Shown here piece after piece: positions 1 through 11,187 of a DNA stretch of 64,000 nt. The position numbers and the translations under genes are program-made. The notes under the pieces are model-generated. The model was not told where the DNA came from. It was given only the letters and a program-made list of their open reading frames with translations, and did no database searches. The DNA is from Temnothorax longispinosus (Eukaryota > Arthropoda > Insecta > Hymenoptera > Formicidae), in assembly GCF_030848805.1 (NCBI RefSeq), contig NC_092360.1, positions 1,178,001 through 1,242,000 on the forward strand, read 5' to 3'. Position 1 is the stretch's first letter. The number at the start of each line of letters is the position of its first letter.

Positions 1-3000
1 TCACATAATAACAATAATCATTTTGCAAACATTTGGAGAATAACTATTTTACACTATTTATTGTAATATTGTAGCTAGTCTACTAGTCTGATTGTCTACT
101 AATAAATAATTTCTATCTGAAAGATTTTCATATAGATTTATATGTACTGTATAACTTCTCTTGTTATATAATCTTTCTATTATTCAACCTTTTATTACTA
201 ATATAAATTAGAATTTTAATTCAACATATACCTGGTAGTTTATTAATATCCAAGCTGAGCTGCCTCTTCTCATCGTAAGACATTGGTTTAGCATTATCTT
301 CATCTTCCGAATCAAACGTGATCGGAGGTGGTTGATTGCCAGTATTTTTCTTCTTGTTCCCAGTAGATCTGCTGTTAGCCTTCGGCCTTTTGGTTGCGGT
401 ATTCGCAGTTGTGGCAGCTTTTCCGGGTCCCCGGCCCTTACCTTTTGGCTTAGCATTCGCTGTTGTTGGCAAATGATGTCCTAAGCTTCCTCCTGCAGCA
501 TGGGTCTTGTTAGGTCCTACTGTTGTTGCTTGATGGTGAAGATCGCTAGCTATGCCACTAGGCATTTTCAAGTCGCCTGCACCCATCGCAACACTGGCTA
601 TACTAGCACCAACACTGTCTGACACATTGGGAATGCCACCACTCGGTTTCATAAGTTCTTTCATGGCACCAGTATGACTGGGAACAAGGCTGCTATTCTT
701 ATTGCTCATTGGCTTCGATTTTGGCTTATCTGGCTTCTTCTTTTTATTTTTCTTCTTACCGCTCTCTTCCACTAATTTCCTCATTTGCTCTTGCATAGCT
801 TTCAGCTATAAATAAAGTAATATAAATTATACTTTTAATTGCGTTTATCTACAAAGTGTGTGCGAGCGCGTTAGAGATCTCGGAGGAAGAGCGAGGAAAG
901 AGATTAGGCGGGATTATCGGTGATAAACTCGAGTCTGTGTTTAAGTATCTATAATTCTATTTTATGTACAATAGTTACAATATTTAGTCTTTACTGCAAG
1001 TCGCGGACAGATAGCTTACGCCCGACGAAAGCGAGTACACGAAAACCGCGAGCCACAGAAATTGGAATGACTTTCCTTTCTCGATGTACGTTCGCCGAAA
1101 TACTTTGGTCGAATGCGAGGCTCGCGCGCGGAGGTCCGGGGTTTTATTCCCACGACTGTCGAAGATTCGCGAACCCGCCGGACTCCCGGTAACGAGCCGA
1201 AAATTCAGACGAGCCAATCAGTTATCGATACTCCGACAAATTCGTATTTAACGATTGTCGCCGATCTCGAGGCCGGCAGCTGATCAGTTTGAAAACACCG
1301 CTCGCTCGCTTTGTCCCGGGCGTATATGCCTCGCGCGCCGAGTCCCCGAGACAAAGGGGCGAGTCGGGATAGGTAAAAACTGAGCTTTGTTTTTCTGCCC
1401 TCCTAGTTCACCGGGAAATATACTGATATTTCCGCGAATGTACCTATTCTTACATTGAATTTAGACAACTAGCAAACCAGGAAGGCAGAATTTGACAGAG
1501 CTAATTCGAATTAATGATTAATTTAATTCGCGGTATTGATTGACCGACGGTTCTAGGTTTGATCGCGAACAAAGTAATTTCTTTTTGAATTTAAAAAATA
1601 GTAATTTTATTTTGAACAAATCATACCTCTTGCTGTAATTCAAGTAATTTCTGAGTACGTTCCTCAACCGAATCATCACTTTCGGAAGAACTATCCCCTC
1701 CAGAACTACTACCACTACCACTGCTGCTTCCTTTCATAGCCACCATACCACTACCCATCGGTTCATCCGGAACTTTAGCATATCTAATCATGTGTTCAAT
1801 TACATAATTATATTATAATTCTATCATATATTCAGATTTCAGATTTTGGAAAATTTTGACTACCAACCTCATTTCAAATATATCTTGAAGTTTTCTAGCC
1901 ATTGAAACAACGTCATGATCTGGAGGATTATATTTATAACAATTAGTAAATATGAGTCGTACATCAGTTGCAAATTCGTGCGCCGTTTTATACTGACGAT
2001 TATCCATTTTCGTCTGTAAAAAAAAATTTTATATAAAAATAGTTGATTCTATCTAGTTATAAAAAATTTAACAATATAAAATTTGTGTTAATAATTTATA
2101 ATTCTTATAATTTTAGTATAGTGTAGTATAGTATATATTTTAGTTTAGTATAGTATATGCGTGCGTGTGTAATGATATTCACAAATCAAACATACATACC
2201 TTTACTGTACCAAGATCCATAGGTTTTTTGATAATCTCATGATAGTCATGAAGGCCTAGAAGTTCTGCATCAACAGGTTTGTAAAAAGGCCAAGCATAGG
2301 GCTGTACATTATATATAGAAAAAAAAAAAGATTAAATTACACGATCCAGTACCATACTGTTTGTAATGTTATATTAGCTGTCAAAGATGAAAAGAATATA
2401 TCACAATTACCGAATGTTTTTTAGCGAATAGTTCCTTCAAAATATCATTGCAAGACTTCAGCGCTTCAGACAATTTTTCTTTTCCTTTGACACCAGTATG
2501 CGGAGGCTAAAAAATAAGAAAAAATATGTAATAAAATTTTACATACTAAACTATAATTTATTTTATTTAAAAGTAAAAAGTTTCCTAGATAGATAATTAT
2601 GTCAAACTTTTAGCTTATTTTTGAAATGTACAAGATATACATATTTAAAAAATTAAAAAAAAATAATAATAATAAAAACATGGTATAGGTAATCTTATAA
2701 TTTGTCTTACAGTAAAAGATTTTCATTATAAAACATGCCATAAAATATATAAATTGTGCCATTTAATATAAACCTGATAATTGTCGCTTGATAGATGATG
2801 AGACAACACAAATGAAAGGAAGGATATTATGAATGAATAGTAATAAATGTACCTGTTGGGCCATTGCCCCCATCAGAGGCATATTGGCCTGATGGTATGG
2901 CACTAAGCCGTCTTCCGCTTGTCTTGTTGGCTGAAACAGCCATGATATGAATTGTTTAAATTGTCGTCCATAATGTCATATTTATTTTATTAATCGCCGA

Positions 3001-5718
3001 TCGGTATGATTAACATAATTAAAGAAATGATATGATTGTAGATGCGAGGAACAAGGATGTTTATCATGTATTATGATCATGTAAAATAATATGTACTTCT
3101 CACGTTTAAAAAGATATATCAATAATAAAGTTTCATTAATTTATATCGTGTTTTTATATATTTATCGTATATCAATCTTATTTTTTATGTAAGCGTGAAA
3201 ATCTTAAATTTTTGATGAAATATATACGTATTCAAAACTTAAAATTAAATAATTAGACGCAATAATCATTATGTCATATCACATTTTAGAGATATATTAA
3301 ACAATATATATATCTCTCTTTAATGCTTTTCATTCGAACACAAAATATAATAAAATATACTCATGTATACTCACCTTCTTAATTTGCCTGCCAGATTCCC
3401 TTCTCGTAGGTATTTTGGCATTCTTGGAATCCATAGGTGCATACAATGGGTCAAATGCATTTGCGGTAGGAGTCGTAGTATCAGCTTTTCTTTTAACTCC
3501 CTTTTTGAGTTTGGCAGGTTGTGATGGAGGCATTACAGTGGGTGTTGTGGGGACTTGTGGAGGTGGAGGCACAGCAGAAGCTGTTTGAGGATCCATCGCT
3601 GGCTGCGCATGGTAACCCGTGGTTGGAGGGACAACTTGCTGAGGCAGAGAATTGTGAGTAGCCATCGGTGTAACGCCCATACTTGAGGGTGGAGCGATGG
3701 TGGTTGTATTCGTGCTTCCAGGTACCGAGGCTGGTGCCTGAGTACCAAGAGGCGGCATGGGTATAACGCCTGTTGTTCCAGCCGACGTAGCAGAAGGTGT
3801 TAAACTATTTGGTACACTGGAAGTAACAGCAGCTGCACCCGAAGATGGTCGTCCTCTACCTGCTCCTGTACCTCCCGCTACTCCACCTACTCCTGGTCCA
3901 CCAACTCTTCCAGCTTTCTTGCCCTTGGGCCCTTTCGGGACAGGTGGATCTAACTCCACCTCTTCTTTCGGCATTTGTGCAACCTAAAAAAATCATTATA
4001 CTACTGTTTTGTCTAATAAAACAATATTTTATTTAATCAAGTATATATTTAAACGTTTCGGCTCCGGATTGAGCCATCTTCAGTGAAGTATATATAAAAA
4101 AAAGTTTTAGAGTATATAACGAGTCTTCCGAAAAGATACAACATTACATGCAGAGATGAAATCAACGAACTTTGTCAAAAGGCGGACACGAAAATTCTAA
4201 CGTCAATATCGTCATGTCACGTTCACAATAACCAACCGTGACAAATAAAATATGAAAACGTAAAGGGTCGCCAATATAAACATTCAAAAACTAAAAGCGG
4301 TGGTACCTCCTAACACAGTACATACACAACAATCAGCATGGTTTACAATTTGTTGAACCACATTCGGAGAAACACTACAACTCAATCCGTTATCACGGAA
4401 CATAGAATTAATTTCGACCATGAATTCGATTGGGAGAATGTTGAGATACTAGACAAAGAGAGATTTCTTTCAAAAAGACTAGTTTCGGAAATGGCGCATA
4501 TTAAGTTACAGAAGAACAGTCTGAATTTACAAACGGATACAGATTTTCTTCACCACGCTTATGTATCTATACTAAACAAACCATGCTGATTGTTGTGTAT
4601 GTACTGTGTTAGGAGGTACCACCGCTTTTAGTTTTTGAATGTTTATATTGGCGACCCTTTACGTTTTCATATTTTATTTGTCACGGTTGGTTATTGTGAA
4701 CGTGACATGACGATATTGACGTTAGAATTTTCGTGTTCGCCTTTTGACAAAGTTCGTTGATTTCATCTCTGCATGTAATGTTGTATCTTTTCGGAAGACT
4801 CGTGAAGATGGCTCAATCCGGAGCCGAAACGTTTGAATATATACTTGATTGAATAGATCGCTTAACGTTTTTTTACGCACTGATAACCGCGTCTGACTCC
4901 CATAGTCATTCCCGATCTTTATTTTAAATTTCGGGAGTCCAATACTCATTATTTGAATATTTTATTTGTATATATGTAGTTTTCTCCAATTTCTTTATTA
5001 ATATTAATGTTCTCATTTAACAGACAATAATTATATAGAAATGTTACCATGATAAGAAATACCTTTGTAAGAAATAATTTTTCGAGAGCCTGTGCCATAA
5101 CTACAACATCCTCTCCTGGCTTGTTGTAGACATAACAGTTGGTGAACATAGTATTGAAGTCCTGAATACATTCTTTCCCACTCCAGTAATATGAATTCTC
5201 CAACCGCTTTTTGATTGTGCCCAAATCCATTGGTTTTTTGATAATTTTGTGGTAATCCTTTTAAATTAAAAAAATGTGTTTAGCACTTATCTGCACGATA
5301 ACAAAACAATTATTGTAAATTTTCATTTAAAAAGTATTTTAAAAATTGATGTATATTGTGATAATTTATAACTAAACTAAATCAAAAACTTTTTATTTCG
5401 CAAGTAAATAATTAACAATAATTTATAACACTGTAATATTCGAGAGATATAATTTTAACATACTGGTAGATTCAGTTTCTTCGCATCGACAGGTTGTTGA
5501 AAAGGCCAGGCAAATTGATGCTTCCATACTGGCTTCAAAACACCCTTTTGCAAAAATTGCAACTGGTTCGTGATACGTCCTGGACGATTTGGTGGTGGAA
5601 CAACCGGTGGTTGAACTATACCATTCACCGGTTCCAGAGGTGGTTCGTCTCGTGGAGGCGGTTCCTTTGCAGGACTCGCTGGCGTAGTCGAAGCCTTACC
5701 AGGTGTGCTCGTCTGCAT
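1..5718 (-). CDS. fs(1)h: BET double-bromodomain protein, fs(1)h/BRD4 homologue (3' end outside window)
   Basis: BET proteins bind acetylated histone tails in the nucleus and recruit transcription elongation factors. Nine coding exons read in order: 5718-5464, 5257-5063, 3983-3375, 2930-2853, 2506-2411, 2301-2200, 2013-1868, 1783-1627 and 805-232. All have GT-AG edges and matching phases, giving about 737 residues before the window edge. Bromodomain 1 lies near residues 55-160, with WPFQQPVDAKKLNLP and the acetyl-lysine-binding Asn of CYVYNKPGED at about 130. A Pro/Thr/Ala-rich linker follows. Bromodomain 2 lies near 400-495, with PYAWPFYKPVDAELLGLHDY and its Asn in NCYKYNPPD at about 474. 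Next come a Ser/acidic patch with SESDDSVEERTQ, a Lys-rich stretch near 560, and the ET-domain start MSYDEKRQLSLDINKLPG. The start is chosen because EPVNGIVQPP follows closely, as in fly fs(1)h. The last visible exon ends in phase 1, so the ET remainder lies to the left. Family assignment is very secure. Confidence 0.96.
806..1626 (-). other. Intron of the BET gene with a GC-rich core
   Basis: The intron separates the Ser/acidic exon from the Lys-rich exon. Its middle (about 860-1400) is unusually GC-rich and CpG-rich for an intron here, while its ends are AT-rich. Open frames there show no recognisable domain. It may hold a regulatory element or an old insertion, but nothing specific was identified. 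Confidence 0.4.
4054..4083 (-). ncRNA. Hammerhead-like ribozyme motif in the left arm of the Penelope-like element
   Basis: On the minus strand the order is CTGAAGA, a short stem GGCTC/GAGCC, then GAAAC. This resembles the hammerhead core CUGANGA - stem II - GAAA. Penelope-like elements are known to carry such ribozymes in their terminal repeats. A U sits between the core and stem II, so the fit is imperfect. Stems I and III and the cleavage site were not established, so activity is unproven. Confidence 0.4.
4343..4588 (+). pseudogene. C-terminal GIY-YIG endonuclease fragment of a Penelope-like element
   Basis: About 80 codons end in a stop at 4588 and contain TEHRINFDHEFDWENVEIL, then a KERFLSKRLVSEM segment and NLQTDTDFLHHAY. 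This pattern is the distal part of the endonuclease domain common in insect Penelope-like proteins. The catalytic-type Glu in the SEM segment is kept. The GIY and YIG strands and the whole reverse transcriptase are missing. The fragment has no stop inside, which suggests a fairly recent insertion. Confidence 0.7.
4803..4831 (+). ncRNA. Degenerate hammerhead-like motif in the right arm of the Penelope-like element
   Basis: This matches the left-arm motif across GAAGATGGCTC and GAGCCGAAACG. The core CTGA reads GTGA here because the adjacent bases of the other arm are missing. It is therefore probably inactive even if the left copy is functional. Confidence 0.35.
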
Positions 5719-5738
5719 TGTTCATTTTTATTTTGTTA
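5719..5738 (-). other. fs(1)h: 5' UTR part of the first coding exon of the BET gene
   Basis: A minus-strand acceptor (TTATAACTGTAAG) ends 20 nt before the start codon. The exon therefore begins with TAACAAAATAAAAATGAACA and then ATG. The TAA at the first position terminates any frame-0 upstream ORF coming from the preceding exon. Confidence 0.55.
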
Positions 5739-7032
5739 CTTACAGTTATAAACAAATGATATATCTTTCAATTATTTATGCATCTACATTGTAGTATTTT
5801 TACATGTTAAGTAAGAAATGTATTAAGCACATCACATTTTGCAAAGAATATAGAATAACTCTACTTAATACTGACATATTCATACGTCATTAATTTTATG
5901 TCAGTATCATGCATTTTAGATTAATTACAACATACTTATATGCAGTGTTCTCAGATGTATTGTAAAACTATCATTAGCAGACTTATATTTAAAAGCAATT
6001 TTACTCTTGTACCCATTTAAATTTTTAAATATTTTTAAAAATCTGTTCTAATACATGGAATGTTAAATTTTATATTAGATACGTGTGCAACAGTGAGAAG
6101 ATGTTAAATACAATTTAAAAAAAATAATTTTCTTATTAAGTAAATTAAAATATTTAAATTTCTTTTTTTTAAATATATTTCTTTTTCTTTAAATTTCTAT
6201 TTCTATTGTTGCAGTTTAATGATTCAGTATCCCAACGAGTAAAAACTCAGCAAATAGTCAAAAGTAATCGTTGAAGTTTAAGCAAATCGACTAATAGCAA
6301 CCGAGAAATTTAAAATCTTAACCATATGTTCTTAAAAATGCTAAGGTTGGTCAGGTCAGGTACTTTGCTACAAGACAATAAGCTTAAGAAGACAATATAG
6401 CTTAAGAAGACAATAGGCTACACATTTCGGATGGATGCCTGGTTACTAAGTCAGGTCAATTTTCTGATTTTCGCACCAAATTTTGATATTTTCGCATAAA
6501 ATGTATGCGAATGCAAAAATAAAATACCATGCTTCTATAGACACATCTTTTCTGTAATTTACACGATAGTATTTCACATAACACGTGATTTGCCAAAGCA
6601 TATATCAAAATTGATATAATACATCTATTTGAACATTAATTAATTTGCTTTTTCTTTCTGTAAATTAAATATATACTCATATTGTATCAATTGCAACTAA
6701 AACAAGTAGATATAATTAGATCAACTCGATACAACTCGATAACGCACAAACTAAACGTGTCTACGGCTATGTATAATTTAGAAGATCAAACTTTTATCCG
6801 CTCTCCCCATCCACTGGACTGCGTTCCAAAATTCACTCTGAGTAAAATCTATAGTTTACGTTACGTGCACTATAGCATTTTAGTTAACTGGAATAAATTT
6901 TGGAATGCAACCCTGAAAGGTTCATTCATTTTTTTACTTGTACTTTAACCTAAAGTTTTTGTCTTTTTTTTCTCCAACAAATATTTTCTCGTTTATTTCT
7001 TAACTTTTTCAGTTTGTAAGCCTGTTCCTTTT

Positions 7033-7127
7033 AGCTGAATTTCTTGCACGGTTCATCTTTCCTCTTTTTCTTTTTATGTTGGAGAAAAAAAGAAAACAGA
7101 TAAACCATGCAAGAAGTTCAGCTAAAT
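7033..7127. repeat. Imperfect inverted repeat (hairpin)
   Basis: TTAGCTGAATTTCTTGCACG at the left pairs with CATGCAAGAAGTTCAGCTAA at the right, around a pyrimidine/purine-rich centre. The arms of about 27 nt have a few mismatches. It may be the remains of a small fold-back element. Confidence 0.6.
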
Positions 7128-8141
7128 AGAACAGATCTACTGAAAATTGTAGAAAGTGCAACTAAAACCAAAAGTTATTTCCATCACATTATGAAGAATT
7201 GATTAAATATGTATTATATGCATGTTATATTATATATATATATATTTATATATGCATTGGGTGAATTGGGTGTATTGAGTGCGTGCACGTTACTAAATAT
7301 ATCGCACCCGAGAATACTGGTATACAAAAATATACAATTTCGAAAGCGAGAAAAAACAAATTTAAAATTTTTTTTAATTGTGAAGTAACTAACGCAATTA
7401 CAATTATGATATTTGTTATAATAAAACTTATACTGTTTTTAAGACGTCTGCTTCGATTAATTTTTCAATTCATTCGACACTTTCATCCAAGAAACCGCAA
7501 CGTAATCGGTTTAAAAAAAATAACACTTTAGCCACGTGCAGCTGATTTTGCATATAGATTTGTGACTCAAAATCGATTTTTTTTTAATTGTGGCAATATT
7601 CTTTTTGGGGTGCAATACGTATATTTATTTATAATTATAAATAGTCTTTTATTTATTTATAATTATTTACTTATAAATAATTTTTTATTTATAATTATAT
7701 ATAATTTTTACATATTCTATCTAGTCCAATAAGTCGCTATAATTTCTACATATAATTCTATGATTTTTTATAATTATATAAAATAATATAATGCATAATT
7801 ATTTTGTACAAATTTTTTTATTTTTATATAAATCAGCACATTATATTTTCAAAAATTTTAAAAAATTTCCCTAAAATTTTTTTAGCTTTAGTTTTATAAA
7901 TATGTACCCTCCAACAATTCTTGCAAAAAATTCAACGCTCAGTACTGTTCACGCAAATAATACTGCTTATATTTTACCACAAAATTTTTGTTGATACGAG
8001 AAACTTGGTAAAAATATAGGTATAAATATGAGATCGATTCCGAATACATTTATATATTATAGTTTTATTCGAAATTTTCAAAAACGTAACATTAGTTCGG
8101 ATTTCCTTTTTATTTATGCATTATTTATACTTTATTATAAA

Positions 8142-8144
<3 letters not shown>

Positions 8145-8210
<66 letters not shown>

Positions 8211-8247
8211 CACATATATATAATATATATATACACACACACACACA
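8145..8247. repeat. (TA)n / (CA)n compound microsatellite
   Basis: An almost uninterrupted TA run is followed by interrupted TA blocks and ends in a short CA run. Open frames in it on both strands are artefacts of the repeat. Confidence 0.97.
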
Positions 8248-8973
8248 TAATCAAGCTGTAACAGTCACAAAAAACATCACTCACAAAATCATAAGGCAAC
8301 ATATTAGTAACTATAATTAATATTGATATCATGCTTGAAGTATAGTAGTACCAAACTCAAGCTATAACATAACATATGAAATTCTTATTAAATGCCAAAC
8401 AGTTTCTATTTTTTTGTTATTTAGGCTAACAATAAATATAATAATAGATTAAACTTCATATTAAATCTGACCGATTGCGTTGTACAAAATTTAACTTAAA
8501 AATTAAAAAAATAAGTTAATTGTAAGTAAATTAAATTATAAGTCAAATTAAATTAAGTTATAAGTTAAATTCTAATAATTTTTCCAAAGTTTTTGTATGG
8601 TTTTAATTCTAAATATTCCTGGGAAAAAAATATAAAACCACATGTTCACTACACACTAACCAAGCTAAATTATATTAGGTTTTCTGCGTTTTTTAAATCT
8701 TGTAAATGTAAAGAAATTATAAGCAATTAATAGAAACATCAATTACCATATAATGCTCCCTTTTCTGAAATTCCATTTTCTTCCAGAAGCACTATAATAA
8801 TAACTTTGGACGGAATTAAGTTTTAATGGACGGCAACGCACGCGTAACTACTCGGTATACGATCAGCGTCGAACTGAACACTGAACAGCGTCGAGGTGCG
8901 AGGCTGCGAGGAACGTTAATTTTAAAATGCACTCCGATTCGACCAATAGATCTTATTTGCCGAGAGTAGGAAA

Positions 8974-9002
8974 AGCAATGTCCAATAAGATTGGACATTG
9001 CT
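8974..9002. repeat. Perfect 13-bp-arm hairpin with CCAAT motifs
   Basis: AGCAATGTCCAAT is followed by a 3-nt loop and its exact complement ATTGGACATTGCT. Each arm carries a CCAAT or ATTGG box. It borders a CpG-richer patch in the BET intron. Confidence 0.7.
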
Positions 9003-9460
9003 ATTTCAAAATCCCTATGCTCTTGGGAATCCTTAAACTAACCATTTTCCACCAACAATGGTAGCTGCATGGTTAAACACAAAAGGTCTCTGTCCTTCCT
9101 AATAGTCACTACCTGAGTTTGATTTTTGAAGGCAAAATTGAATAGGGAAAGCAAAGGGAAAGTGCAACGTACAGAGAACTTCTTATGGAAATTGAAATGT
9201 TTTTTTTTTTTTTTTCACCAGAATATTCGGTCGGTATTCCAAAAATTTTAATAATTTTCACGTTGACCATATATCCATCAATCTTGACAACAATGATACA
9301 AAACAAAAGGTCTGGACACTCTAACAGCAATACCGGATCTTGAATTTTAGAAAGCAACAGAGGACTTTTTCTTATTAGACAATGGATCTTTGAACAAAGA
9401 TCTCTTTCCAAAAAGAATGCTTTAAGGATCTATGCATTGTCATGCCAACGAAGGTACATA

Positions 9461-9692
9461 CACTGAGAAAAAAATGTTGTAAATTTGACTAAACTTGTTT
9501 AGTTGTAGTGATTTGTTTAATGCAAATATTAATATATTTAAATCAAATATACGTGAGTAATATCAAGAAATTCTGAATCTATTTAAATATAATATTTTTT
9601 GAATTAACAAATGTTAGCTTGACAGCCCGTGACCGCTGAATTAGTTGAATTAAATAATATTTCTTTGAATCTACGATTTTTTTTTCTCAGTG
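9461..9692. mobile_element. 232-bp MITE with TA target-site duplication
   Basis: The ends are CACTGAGAAAAAAAT and its near-complement, a T run followed by TTCTCAGTG. Each end is flanked by TA (9459-9460 and 9693-9694). Short terminal inverted repeats with a TA duplication are typical of non-autonomous Tc1/mariner-type elements. There is no coding capacity. It lies in the first intron of the BET gene. Confidence 0.75.
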
Positions 9693-11138
9693 TAGGGGTT
9701 TAACGAAAAAATCTACCCGTTTTAATTACATTACTCGACTCTGATTTTTGGAGGGAAAACGAATTGAGAAAGGAGCGAGATGTGTAACGGAGAGCTTAAG
9801 CGCGTCTGCTAATGCGCGCATCACTGCGCATGCGTAGGACCTGTGTCTCTCCATCTGAGAACGCTACTCGTGTACATGTGTGTTATGTTGCATTTATTTA
9901 TGCAGAATATTAATAGCTAAATATATAAATCTACAATACTAGATTAAGAAAAAATTGCATTAGACCTATTCTATAAAATAACAAACAAAAATAAATTATT
10001 ATATAATATATAAACTATTAATGGAATGCATTGTAAGGTAATGATTCCATCCATGCAACGAGCGAATTAGGCTGCTAAATATTTAATTCCCATAACCACA
10101 GGCAAGCGATTTGAAATTCTGCATAAGAAAATCGTTACTAGAGACCATAACAGCATTTAAAAGTGAGAATTTGGAAATGAAATATAATGGCACTTTCGTG
10201 TAGCTCATGCAAAATTGTAAGAAATTTTCATATCGTTAAATCAGAAATAATTTGTACAATAATTGAAACAAAACATTACACGTTTATATATTGCATAAAA
10301 TATATAGCATATAAGCTATAAATACTAATATGGGAAATGTTTATGCTACATGAGTGCTAGATATAGTGAGCAAAGCGAAAAGAATCTTGCCTCTACAATA
10401 ATATAACATTAATAATTTGACAAAATTTTAAAATATGTATTATCAATTTTTTTTTATTCGTATTAATATTTATTTAGAATTATGCTTGTATTATTTATAG
10501 ACTAATAGAGAATAAAGCAAGATTTATAGATTATTTGAAACAGCACGAATTATTAGTTGCCAATTCATATTTCAACAATATATCCTAATCGAAACCATAG
10601 TCAGCAAGGTTTCTCACCTTCGGTATATTACACAGCCTTTCTCGCTCCTCCACATCTAACTGCAATTCATACATACTATTCAGTCAAACAACGCTCTTTT
10701 TTTTAGTATGTTAGAAGATTTATATCGAGTGTTATGCAAGGAATAGAAAATGCAAACAATAATAGGAATTGTATGTCCAAACATAGAGAAATTGATAAAA
10801 ATAAATATAAAATATATTACACAGACACGATCGCATAGCAAAGTAATAATTTACAAGATGTTACATGGACATTACAAAATATTAAACATGTAATTTATAT
10901 ACATTTTGGAACTCCCAATTATTTCAAGTTAGGTGAAAGCAATCTGTTTATATGATTTCACACATTATGCCGTGAATACTGATGCTGTGTAATATGTAAT
11001 GCGTTAAAACTGGGAAATTGATGGATAGTATGGATATATTACAGGATTTAATGCAGCTTTCAAATATTGCATAGAGTTAGTAAGCCAGCTGTATTCTGCG
11101 CTAACAAAATATAAAGAATTAAAATACTAATTACTCAC

Positions 11139-11187
11139 AGAATTGTTCTGCGAGATGGTGTCCACCTGCTGCATCTTGACTTCGTTT
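11139..11187 (-). other. fs(1)h: Non-coding 5' exon of the BET gene, with a 12-codon upstream ORF
   Basis: On the minus strand a polypyrimidine tract ending in CTGTTGCAG precedes a 49-nt segment that is followed by GTGAGTAA, a strong acceptor and donor pair. The segment contains an ATG (11174-11172) opening 12 sense codons up to the donor. Spliced to the likely acceptor at 5739, the next codon is TAA, so this would be a short upstream ORF and not an N-terminal extension. The assignment to this gene is inferred from strand and position. Confidence 0.6.

Larger units (their letters stand above)
4033..4857 (+). mobile_element. 5'-truncated Penelope-like retroelement with inverted flanking arms
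   Basis: Two arms, 4033-4343 and 4579-4857, are near-identical inverted copies flanking about 235 bp of unique sequence. The unique part encodes the C-terminal end of a GIY-YIG-type endonuclease. In Penelope-like elements this domain follows the reverse transcriptase, and a truncated inverted copy of the element often lies alongside. The arms therefore look like duplicated 3' regions in opposite orientation. The left arm has about 35 extra bases near 4085-4120 that the right arm lacks. The reverse transcriptase core is absent, so this copy cannot move on its own. It lies in the intron between the bromodomain-1 exon and the linker exon of the BET gene. Confidence 0.75.
5739..11138 (-). other. 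Long AT-rich 5' intron of the BET gene
   Basis: No coding exon was recognised in these 5.4 kb. The intron contains a short 18-bp-type tandem repeat near 6371-6417, a hairpin at 7033-7127, a long TA/CA microsatellite at 8145-8247, a 13-bp-arm hairpin at 8974-9002 and a MITE at 9461-9692. The segment 8815-8990 is locally richer in CpG and could hold an alternative promoter, but no core element is clear. Confidence 0.5.

Noticed and set aside
1110..1170. B-box-like sequence suggesting a tRNA or SINE
   Set aside because: Only a loose match to the T-loop pattern, with no A-box or cloverleaf.
4722..4949. Minus-strand frame over the right arm of the Penelope-like element
   Set aside because: Antisense of the element's non-coding arm; the real fragment is on the plus strand.
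8028..8332. Two open frames over the TA repeat
   Set aside because: Ile/Tyr repeats produced by the microsatellite.
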